From Neglectibacter sp. X58 (GTDB lineage: Bacteria; Bacillota; Clostridia; Oscillospirales; Acutalibacteraceae), in assembly GCF_009936035.1 (NCBI RefSeq), contig NZ_QWEO01000012.1:1-64000 (forward strand): a stretch of 64,000 bases of DNA. The letters are read 5' to 3'. The notes beneath the pieces were generated by a model. It was not told where the DNA came from and did not search any database. It saw only the letters and a list, made by a program, of their open reading frames with translations. Each line of letters starts with the position of its first letter. The first letter of the stretch is position 1. Below are positions 52,537 through 59,287 of this stretch, one piece after another. The position numbers were made by a program, and so were the translations under genes.

Positions 52537-53119
52537 GGAAAGCCATTTTAGGGCTTTCCCGCCCATTTCAATTTTGGGAGAAGAAAGGCCCCAAAATGAA
52601 CGAGTGCGGCCAAACACTTTTAGGGATTGGCCACCTTGTCCACCCATCCAGCGGGGCGGCGGGGAACGGTCAAGGCCGGGCGTCAGCCCATTCATTTCAG
52701 CCTTGACGGTTTCCTGCCGTCCTGCTACTTTTCCCGGAGTGTGGCCACACATCTGGTCACGGTGTCCAGAGCTTTGGGACTTTTTGTCCCATAGGCCGGG
52801 GGCGGAGGACGAGGGACGGGGGCTTTCATAATACGCCCTGTCTGCTGCTGAAATCAGCCCTTTGTTTCCGGCTTACCAGCCCCAAACAAAGCCCTGCTTT
52901 CCTGCCGCGTCAAATGCCCTTGCCCTCCCCGGCGGCAACGGTATTTTCAGGGCAACGCCGACAGAGCGTATAACACACTACACTTTGCTCCGCAAAGTCG
53001 TGTGCCAAATGGGGCGCTGCCCCCTTTGGAAACCCCCGCAACAAACAGGTGCTATGCACCCAGCCGGGAGCATAGCGCCGTTTGTTGTCAGCAGCCCGTT
53101 TCACGGTCTGCGTGTAGTT
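52537..53119. other. GC-rich non-coding tract, possible transfer origin
   Basis: No gene supported in about 580 bases. Notable structures: CACTTTGC-TCC-GCAAAGT (near 52980-53000) directly followed by GGGGCGCTGCCCC (53011-53023) and CCCTTTGGAAACCCCCGC. Hairpins next to a GC block are typical of oriT sites in Firmicute elements. GTGGCCACAC (about 52740-52749) is a palindrome. No relaxase that would use this site is within 4 kb. Confidence 0.4.
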
Positions 53120-53314
53120 CCTTGTAAACTGACCTAAATCACTTGATAAATCAGCATAGTTCTGAGCTTTGAGAAGTTTCGCTTTTACTTCGGTATAGGT
53201 AGGTGCGTATAGGTATTTATATTTTGCCTTTCCGTTTCCGTCATAGGAATCAATATACCTTGCTTCCCATCTACCATCTTTCCTTTTATAAATGTTTTCA
53301 CCTGTTCTCGACAT
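53120..53314 (-). pseudogene. Tyrosine integrase N-terminal fragment
   Basis: From ATG 53314: SRTGENIYKRKDGRWEARYI, then NGKAKYKYLYAPTYTEVKAK is the AP2-like arm-binding domain of tyrosine integrases. After about 65 residues the frame enters the GC-rich tract. The truncated integrase at 36599 lacks just this end, on the same strand, but the middle part is missing from both. Confidence 0.8.
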
Positions 53315-53461
53315 TGCTTTATATCCTTTCTAATTACTATTGGCTGACGGACAATGTGACTGAAAATAGCTTTTCTATGCAGCCAAGCACTCTGTTTTTT
53401 TGCTTTAAGAACTAAAACAAAGTTCTTTTTCGACATTTTTCAGGTATTTTCGTTTGACACC

Positions 53462-53586
53462 TTGACAAATCCGACAACACTATGTATAATTATATTAGGT
53501 TTTTCGAGAAAATTCTGCTTTCGTCAAGGAGAATACTCTACGAAATAAATGGGTGTTTGACAGATGCTTTCGGCATCTGTTTTTTT
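53462..53586 (+). ncRNA. Small RNA candidate with perfect promoter and terminator
   Basis: TTGACA (53462-53467) and TATAAT (53485-53490) are exactly 17 bases apart, the consensus sigma-A promoter. Transcription would start near 53497 and end at the terminator ACAGATGC-TTTCG-GCATCTGT (53560-53580) plus seven T, giving about 90 nt. There is no ORF with a start codon in it, although CAAGGAGA at 53525 looks like a ribosome site. TCGT...ACGA can pair around it. It is divergent from the integrase fragment and convergent with the gene at 53585. A regulatory RNA of the element is inferred. Confidence 0.65.
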
Positions 53587-54094
53587 ATTTGTTTCTTTCA
53601 AGCGTTTCAGCACTTTCTGCCATTTTAACTATTTCTTCATCCGGGACTGCTTCGGGGCTATACTCTAAAACATAACTTATTTCTGGTGTGTCAGTCCAGC
53701 AAAGATATGAATGTTCATCGAACTCATAGAGTGCTGCATCCCAATTTTTAATTTTCATTTCTTTGCAACGGTTCGCACTATCAGGATTTATCAAAACGCC
53801 AAGAGCATCCACATTTAATCCTGTGATTTCTGAAGGATCTGCCTCGTAGTATGTAGTTTTCAAAATATGATAGTTGATTTCGTTGCCTTCTTTATCGGCG
53901 TATTTTAGAGTACCCGCAACAACTGTTTCTGTCTGCTTTTTAACATCATCACCAAGCACTTCTTTAATCGCTGATTCTATGCGAATTATCATATCTTGGA
54001 GTGTGTCCTTCTCCTTCACCAAAGCTCCGATAGCAAAAGCAACTCCCAAAACAATAATTACTGCAATCAATGATATTATCAGCTTCTTTTTCAT
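53585..54094 (-). CDS. Membrane-anchored protein of unknown function
   Basis: 169 residues from ATG 54094 (GGGAGG 7 bases upstream). A single N-terminal hydrophobic segment (LIISLIAVIIVLGVAFAIGA) is followed by an extracellular domain with KIDD-like acidic content and GTLKYADKEGNEINYHILKT. No family recognised. It overlaps the sRNA terminator by two bases at its stop. It follows the SLOG gene on the same strand. Confidence 0.7.
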   Translation of the reverse strand: MKKKLIISLIAVIIVLGVAFAIGALVKEKDTLQDMIIRIESAIKEVLGDDVKKQTETVVAGTLKYADKEGNEINYHILKTTYYEADPSEITGLNVDALGVLINPDSANRCKEMKIKNWDAALYEFDEHSYLCWTDTPEISYVLEYSPEAVPDEEIVKMAESAETLERNK

Positions 54095-54114
54095 CGTGTT
54101 CCTCCCTTTGCAGA

Positions 54115-54591
54115 TCACAAGCAGTCTGCAATATTGAAAACGGTCAAACCGTGTTTAGCAGCATAATCTACCGTATACGCCGTTCCTCCTTTACTTTCAG
54201 TCAAGTATGCTATACAAGCCGAACTATTATCTACAAGATGACGGTTGCGTTTGTGCATACAACCTCTCGTGTATTCTTCCGATGTATAAACAACCTTATC
54301 AGCTTGCTCTTTGATATTCTCATATATCTTTACATCTTCACTTGCCCAACCTCTTGTTTGGAATCGGCAAGGTAAAACAAGAATAAGGCGAATATCAGGA
54401 TAGTGTTCCTTTAATTTCAAAACTGCGAGAGCTGCGATGGTATCAAAACCTAACGCTCCTCCTGCACCAAAGTATAGATAACCCTTCTTTATAAGCCGTT
54501 CAACCATTTCTTCAGTCTTGTCGAAAATAAGTTGATAATCTCCCAAAGGAATATCTCTGTGTCCGGTAAAGCAACAAGTTTTCTGTTTCAC
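54115..54591 (-). CDS. SLOG-superfamily (DUF1273/YoqJ-like) protein, second copy
   Basis: 158 residues, GTG start at 54591 with GGAGTGAGA upstream. CCFTGHRDIPLGDYQLIFDK, GGALGFDTIAALAVLKLKEH and LVLPCRFQTRGWASEDVKIY fit the family better than the copy at 22425, with which it shares the CCFTGHR start. Upstream AT-rich repeats (ATTAGCG, ATTAGTATA) resemble those before the XRE gene at 55070, so the XRE protein may control both. Confidence 0.82.
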   Translation of the reverse strand: MKQKTCCFTGHRDIPLGDYQLIFDKTEEMVERLIKKGYLYFGAGGALGFDTIAALAVLKLKEHYPDIRLILVLPCRFQTRGWASEDVKIYENIKEQADKVVYTSEEYTRGCMHKRNRHLVDNSSACIAYLTESKGGTAYTVDYAAKHGLTVFNIADCL

Positions 54592-54728
54592 ACTCTCACT
54601 CCAAAAATATCGCTATTAGCGTATAACTAACGATAATGGCATTAGTATATCACAATATCGTCAAAAATGATAGGTTTTTCGGCAAAAAAATAAGCCTGCG
54701 AAAAATCGCAGGCTCAAACACGCAAAAT

Positions 54729-55070
54729 TTACTTTATGGTCTGTTGAATAAAGGCATCAAGAATAGCAAACGCCTTTTCTTGTTCCTCCGGCGGTAATGC
54801 TTCAAGACGCTCTGATAAGCGTGAACTCTTGACCTTGTAGCCAAAGTCAATAACATCAGAGAACACATCATCTGCTGAACATTCCAAAGCATTTATAATG
54901 GCAACTAATTTATCCAAGCGAGCAGAGCTTTTTCCTCTTTCAATATCCGATAAATAGTTAGTAGACAACCCGATTACTTCAGCGAACTGCTGCTGAGTAT
55001 AGCCTTTTGCTTGTCTTATCTTTTGAATACGTTTGCCGATTATCTGTTCAACGCTCTTTTCGTTTTGCAC
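54729..55070 (-). CDS. XRE-family transcriptional regulator
   Basis: 113 residues from GTG 55070, chosen for GGAGGTGG 5-6 bases upstream; an earlier TTG at 55085 lies in that site. The helix-turn-helix is RIQKIRQAKGYTQQQFAEVI followed by STNYLSDIERG. The tail (LPPEEQEKAFAILDAFIQQT) is a dimerisation helix. TATTAGTATA-type repeats near 55110-55135 and 54640-54655 are candidate operators. Confidence 0.87.
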   Translation of the reverse strand: MQNEKSVEQIIGKRIQKIRQAKGYTQQQFAEVIGLSTNYLSDIERGKSSARLDKLVAIINALECSADDVFSDVIDFGYKVKSSRLSERLEALPPEEQEKAFAILDAFIQQTIK

Positions 55071-55261
55071 ACATTCCACCTCCAATCAAACTAAAGTCGT
55101 AACAGCTAATGCTGATAGTATTAGTATACTTGGTAGATATGACATAATACACAAGACGACGGCGAAGCACTAACGATGATATACTGAATTTCATAAAATA
55201 TTTACGATATTTTCGTTGCTTATTCGCTATAAGCGTTATTTTTGAGCAAAAAAAGAAGTTA

Positions 55262-55911
55262 CCCCCAACCAAAGTTCCGTAGTTTTTCCGCAGTGCGTCC
55301 GCCGTGCTTTTCGCAAGGTTTGTTCGGTTATCTACAATATTCAGTAAGATACCGTCAATCTTCAGGTTCGGATTGATATGCTGTTTGACCTTCCCGATGG
55401 TCTGCATAAGCTGTGTCATTCCTTTTGCGGGAAGATACTGAGCCTGAACGGGAATAATTACGCTGTCTGCCGCCGCTAAAGCGTTCAGAGTTACCATACC
55501 GAGGGAAGGCATACAGTCGATCAGGATATATTCATAATCGTTCTTTACCTTATTCAGATAGGTTCTCAAAACAGTTTCACGGCTCATAGTCGTTACAAGC
55601 ATCATTTCCATTGCGGACAGTTCAAGGTTTGCGGGAAGCAAATCAACATTTTCCTCGTGATGCAAAATACCGAAATGCGGGTTTCCGTTTTCTTCACGCA
55701 TTATCTCGGACAACTTATTAGTAATGGTAGTCGGCAGACTGTCATTATCTTTCCATCCGAGGCAAGTCGTGAGGTCGCCCTGCGGATCGGCGTCTACAAG
55801 GAGTACCTTTTTACCTTGCTTTGCAAGTCCTATCCCTAAATTGACCGTTGTGGTCGTTTTGCCTGTGCCGCCCTTCTGATTGCAGATAGCAATGGTTTTA
55901 CAGTTTGGCAT
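55262..55911 (-). pseudogene. parA: ParA-family partition ATPase, C-terminally truncated
   Basis: About 216 native residues. Walker A is QKGGTGKTTTTVNLG with the signature Lys, LLVDADPQGDLTTCLGWKDN follows and IDCMPSLGMVTLNALAAADS is the Walker B region. After LRKNYGTLVGGN (about 55262) the frame continues into unrelated AT-rich codons to 55048, so the last about 50 residues are replaced. GGAGG is 7 bases before the ATG. No parB follows, unlike in intact conjugative elements. Confidence 0.82.
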
Positions 55912-55954
55912 TGGCTTTCCTCCTTTCCATAGATTTATAGCCGGCTGTGTTCAG

Positions 55955-56265
55955 ACGGCTATGTATCAACGCAGTATTTGTTTTCAACACCCCCTGCGTA
56001 AAGCTGTTGCTTTGTGTGGGAAGCACATCGGTCACAGTTTGCGAAACCGTGTCATAGGAATTTCACCTCTGCCGGGTTATCCGCCAGCTCCGTAGAGAAG
56101 TATCATTATCATTCTGACTGTCATCGCCGTATCAGGTGCAGCCTGACGCTTTTACCGGGGATTCTCGCTCGCTCTATTATCAGAGGTCTTGGCGTACCCG
56201 ATAAGGTGGCTCATCATCAGAACTAAAGTCCGATGTGCCTATATATTCAGTTGTCAAGGAACAGC
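55955..56265 (-). ncRNA. Candidate structured RNA, copy B, upstream of parA
   Basis: On the minus strand this region carries the same ordered blocks as 11188-11560: CTTGACAACTGAATA at the start, GGCGATGAC-GTCAGAA, exact GATAATGATACTT (RC of 56098-56110), GGTGAAATTCCTATGAC, GTGCTTCCC and GTTGATACA at the end. It ends about 45 bases before the parA start, so it may be its leader or a separate RNA. No ORF of note. Confidence 0.6.
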
Positions 56266-56373
56266 GAAAGAGTTGCTCCTAATCGGAGTTAAGAAATAAC
56301 CCTTTCACTAATTCCCACTGGGAGAAACCAATCGGCAAGGCAAAATAAAAAATTTTTTTGAAAAAATAAAAAA

Positions 56374-56406
56374 AGCCACCTGATCCTGAATAGGAAAAGG
56401 TGGCTG
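56374..56406 (-). terminator. Intrinsic terminator of the 59-residue gene
   Basis: On the minus strand AGCCACCT pairs with AGGTGGCT, followed by TTTTTTATTTTTTC. It lies 70 bases downstream of the gene at 56477. Confidence 0.75.
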
Positions 56407-56476
56407 AATGAAAACACCGTATCGTAACTGAACGACACGGTGCAACTTGAATTACTTATTCGATTTGATATTTTCC

Positions 56477-56656
56477 TTATATATAGAGAATTTGAAAGTT
56501 TCTATTTTTCGCTTTCCTTACTTTCATAATGACTTCATCAACACCATCGGTATATTTGCCAAGCCGGATAAGCGAATTGCGTTTGTTTATAAGAGAAGAA
56601 ATGATTTCTGCATATTCACGGTCATTGAGAGCGATGTAATACTTTTTGTTTTTCAT
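56477..56656 (-). CDS. 59-residue protein of unknown function
   Basis: MKNKKYYIALNDREYAEIIS, then SLINKRNSLIRLGKYTDGVD and EVIMKVRKAKNRNFQILYI. AGGAGG stands 9 bases before the ATG. Small proteins of this type are frequent in Clostridia integrative elements. It reads as a compact alpha/beta protein, basic. Its own terminator follows, so it is probably an independent gene. Confidence 0.75.
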   Translation of the reverse strand: MKNKKYYIALNDREYAEIISSLINKRNSLIRLGKYTDGVDEVIMKVRKAKNRNFQILYI

Positions 56657-56804
56657 AAGTGTAACCTCCTACGTTGATTATATAATAATCCGGTCATTTT
56701 GAAAAATGTGCGTGGCAGGGAAACCCTAACACATAATAAAAAGGGGATAAAAAGGTACAGGGTAAAACAAGTTCGAACTGTTATGAGCACTCTTTTCAAT
56801 TAGC

Positions 56805-57030
56805 AGGATTTTTAGCACGATTTTTTGAGCGATTAGCAGGAAAGCGATTTTGATTAGCAAAAATCGAAAATTCCTGCTAATTATATTAGCAAGCTAATTG
56901 AGGGTAATGGTAATATGAACACGAAAAACATGAGCAAAAAACAGCCTTAATTCGTCATCTGTGCAAAAACACAGGCATACAAAAAATAAAGCCGAAAACC
57001 TTGTAAAATCAAGGCTTTCGGCGTTGTTTG
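56805..57030 (-). repeat. Element-end sequence, right copy
   Basis: TTAGCAGGATTTTTAGCA, GATTAGCAGGAAAG, TTTTGATTAGCAAA and TTAGCAAGCT follow in the same order as at 34088-34345, then the GCCGAAAACC...GGCTTTCGGC hairpin beside the tRNA. It looks like the integrase-binding end of a tRNA-Arg-targeting element. Confidence 0.6.
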
Positions 57031-57107
57031 TGGCGTCGCTAAGAGGATTCGAACCTCCGGCCTACCGCTTAGGAGGCGGTCGCTCTATCCGGCTGAGCTA
57101 TAGCGAC
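57031..57107 (-). tRNA. tRNA-Arg (anticodon CCU), right copy
   Basis: Acceptor GTCGCTA with TAGCGAC, D arm GCTC...GAGC, anticodon stem ACCGC/GCGGT with loop CTCCTAA, T arm GGAGG-TTCGAAT-CCTCT, CCA encoded. All stems pair. It abuts the chromosomal side, so this is probably the resident tRNA and the attachment target. Confidence 0.95.
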
Positions 57108-57546
57108 ATTTATCGGAAATTTTTTGCTGCCTTCCCAGGATAGCACACCTCTCTTCCTGTCCTACACCGGGTAAGCACTTTTTGAGACGCAACAAATACG
57201 CATAATATTTTACAATATGTTGGATGGTTTGTCAATACGAGTCCCAAAAGAAATCCGGGCAATGTCTGTGTTTTTTCATATGCCGCGTCCTTTTTTCTCT
57301 GAACAGTGCTTTGGAGAAAGTGTTGCGCATCCTCCCGTCGGCGCAGGGGAATATAGTAAACGCGCTTGAAAACCGGTATAGCCCGCTTTTCAAGCATGCG
57401 GCAGTGCCGCTGGTTCAAAAAAGGCTGCTGCCTCTTTTGAACTGCGTTCACTCTAACACAGGCATTGCCCCCGGCCTGAAAAGGATTGCGCTTTCCCGGC
57501 GGATATGGTACAATAGCCGTATACAGTTGGCACGCAGGAGGTACAT
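57108..57546. other. 439 bases upstream of the MBL-fold gene, no gene supported
   Basis: It holds AT-rich to GC-rich transition sequence at the chromosomal border. TTGGCACGCAGGAGG precedes the next gene. GCATGCGGCAGTGCC-type partial palindromes occur near 57395. A TATGGTACAATAG box near 57505 is a reasonable -10 for the MBL gene, with TTGCGC about 18 bases upstream. Confidence 0.45.
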
Positions 57547-58527
57547 ATGAAACAACAAGGACGCAGGCAGTTTCAGCCCCGCAGGCTTGGCCCGGTGGCC
57601 GGGCTGCTGGTGCTGGCAGTGCTGTTTATCCTCTCCAGCCGCATGGGGCCTATGGGCCAGGACGCCCCGGAGGATATCACCTCCATCCCTCTGCCGGAGA
57701 GCGCGGCGGAAGGGACGCAGGGGCTTGAGGTCTATTTCCTGGATGTGGGCCAGGGGGACAGCCAGCTTATCCGCATTCCGGGGGAGGGCGGATACTTCGA
57801 TGTGCTTATTGATACAGGGGAGTATGGGTATGCCGACGGCCTGACAGACTATCTGCGGGATCTGGGGGTTTCGGAGATAGACGCCCTGGTGTGCAGCCAT
57901 CCCCACACGGACCACATGGGCTGCATGGCCCGGATTGTAGAGCGGTTTGACATTGGCAGCCTGTACATGCCCCAACTGCCCGAGGATCAGACGCCCACCA
58001 CCCGGGCCTATGAAAAGCTTCTGGACGCGGCGGCGGACAAGGATCTCACCGTTATCCGCCTGCATGAGGACGCTTTGATGGAGTCCCCTGCCGGGGCGCA
58101 GTTCCAGGTAATGGCCCCCCGGATGGATGCGGACTGGGAAGGGGCCAACAACTACTCCGCCGTCATACGGCTGGTGTATGGGGAGACGTCCTTCCTGTTT
58201 ACCGGGGACGCGGAATCGGAAAGCGAAAAGACAATCCTGGAGGACGGCTATGGGGTAAGCACAGATGTGCTCAAGTGCGGCCACCATGGCTCCTCCAGCT
58301 CCACCACCAGGGCGTTCCTGGATGCGGTGGATCCCCTGTATGCAGTGATAAGCTGCGGAGAGGGCAATTCCTACGGGCACCCCCACAGGGAAACCCTCCA
58401 GAGCCTGCAAAAACGGGACATCCCTGTATACCGCACGGACAAAGACGGCACCATACTGGCAAAATCGGACGGGAAGAACATAACCTTTGAAACCGGACTG
58501 CCCAGCGTGCCGGGGAAGGACGACTAA
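57547..58527 (+). CDS. Secreted or membrane-anchored MBL-fold hydrolase (ComEC C-terminal-like)
   Basis: 326 residues. An N-terminal hydrophobic segment (PVAGLLVLAVLFILSS) is followed by a metallo-beta-lactamase domain: EVYFLDVGQGDSQLIRIP, metal motif SHPHTDHMG and LKCGHHGSSSSTT. This is the type resembling the C-terminal domain of ComEC, acting outside the membrane, perhaps on nucleic acid. GGAGG is 7 bases upstream. It is followed after 18 bases by pyrE. Confidence 0.88.
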   Translation: MKQQGRRQFQPRRLGPVAGLLVLAVLFILSSRMGPMGQDAPEDITSIPLPESAAEGTQGLEVYFLDVGQGDSQLIRIPGEGGYFDVLIDTGEYGYADGLTDYLRDLGVSEIDALVCSHPHTDHMGCMARIVERFDIGSLYMPQLPEDQTPTTRAYEKLLDAAADKDLTVIRLHEDALMESPAGAQFQVMAPRMDADWEGANNYSAVIRLVYGETSFLFTGDAESESEKTILEDGYGVSTDVLKCGHHGSSSSTTRAFLDAVDPLYAVISCGEGNSYGHPHRETLQSLQKRDIPVYRTDKDGTILAKSDGKNITFETGLPSVPGKDD

Positions 58528-58545
58528 TCTAAAGGAGAGATGGCC

Positions 58546-59211
58546 ATGCTGACGGAAAAGAAACGGGAATTTATCGCATTCATGCTGTCTGCGGAGGTGC
58601 TGCGCTTTGGGAACTTTGTCACCAAAAGCGGGCGGAACACCCAGTATTTTGTGAACACTGGAAACTATAAGACCGGGGCGCAGCTTTCCCGCCTGGGAAG
58701 CTATTATGCCGGGCTGGTGGCGGACGTCACCGGCGGGGACTTCGACGCCATGTTCGGCCCGGCCTATAAGGGCATTCCCCTGGCTTCGGCCTGCGCCATT
58801 GCCCTGTACCGGGAGCACAACATTGACAAGCCCTATTTCTTCAACCGCAAAGAGGTGAAGGATCATGGGGAGGGCGGCGCTACTGTGGGCTACAAGCCCC
58901 AGGACGGGGACAGGATCCTCATTATTGAGGACGTTATCACCGCCGGGACTGCCCTGCGGGAGTCCATCCCCCTTCTGAAGGCCTGCGCCGACGTGGCCAT
59001 CCCCCACATGTTCATCAGCGTAGACCGCTGCGAGGTGGGCCGCACCCCTGGCAAAACCGCTATTATGGAGGTGGAGGAGGAGTTCGGCATCAAAGTCCAT
59101 CCCATTGTGACTGTGGCGGACATCCATGCATACCTGCAGGAGCAGGACACCTCCCCGGCCCTCCTCAAGGCCATGGAGGGCTATATGGAGCAATACTGCA
59201 TCCTGCCCTGA
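58546..59211 (+). CDS. pyrE: Orotate phosphoribosyltransferase
   Basis: 221 residues from ATG 58546; AAAGGAG lies 8 bases upstream, better than for ATG 58540. FGNFVTKSGRNTQYFVNTGN, GPAYKGIPLASACA, and the PRPP motif ILIIEDVITAGTALRE are typical. It joins orotate to PRPP in UMP synthesis. A housekeeping gene, so the region is chromosomal. Confidence 0.97.
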   Translation: MLTEKKREFIAFMLSAEVLRFGNFVTKSGRNTQYFVNTGNYKTGAQLSRLGSYYAGLVADVTGGDFDAMFGPAYKGIPLASACAIALYREHNIDKPYFFNRKEVKDHGEGGATVGYKPQDGDRILIIEDVITAGTALRESIPLLKACADVAIPHMFISVDRCEVGRTPGKTAIMEVEEEFGIKVHPIVTVADIHAYLQEQDTSPALLKAMEGYMEQYCILP

Positions 59212-59230
59212 CCGCCGCCCCCATTCTAAG

Positions 59231-59274
59231 AATCCCCCCGCCGCAGGCACGCGCCTGCGGCGGGGGGATTTTTC
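59231..59274. terminator. 18-bp perfect stem terminator between pyrE and the convergent gene
   Basis: AATCCCCCCGCCGCAGGC (59231-59248) pairs without mismatch with 59253-59270 across the loop ACGC, followed by TTTTC. It serves pyrE and, in the other direction, the flagellin-like gene. Confidence 0.92.
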
Positions 59275-59287
59275 AAAGGCGGCTTTG

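Noticed and set aside
34353-57107. Reading the two tRNA-Arg genes as a simple attL/attR duplication
   Set aside because: Acceptor and T stems differ between the copies and pair properly within each; a simple duplication of a tRNA 3' end would leave identical 3' halves.
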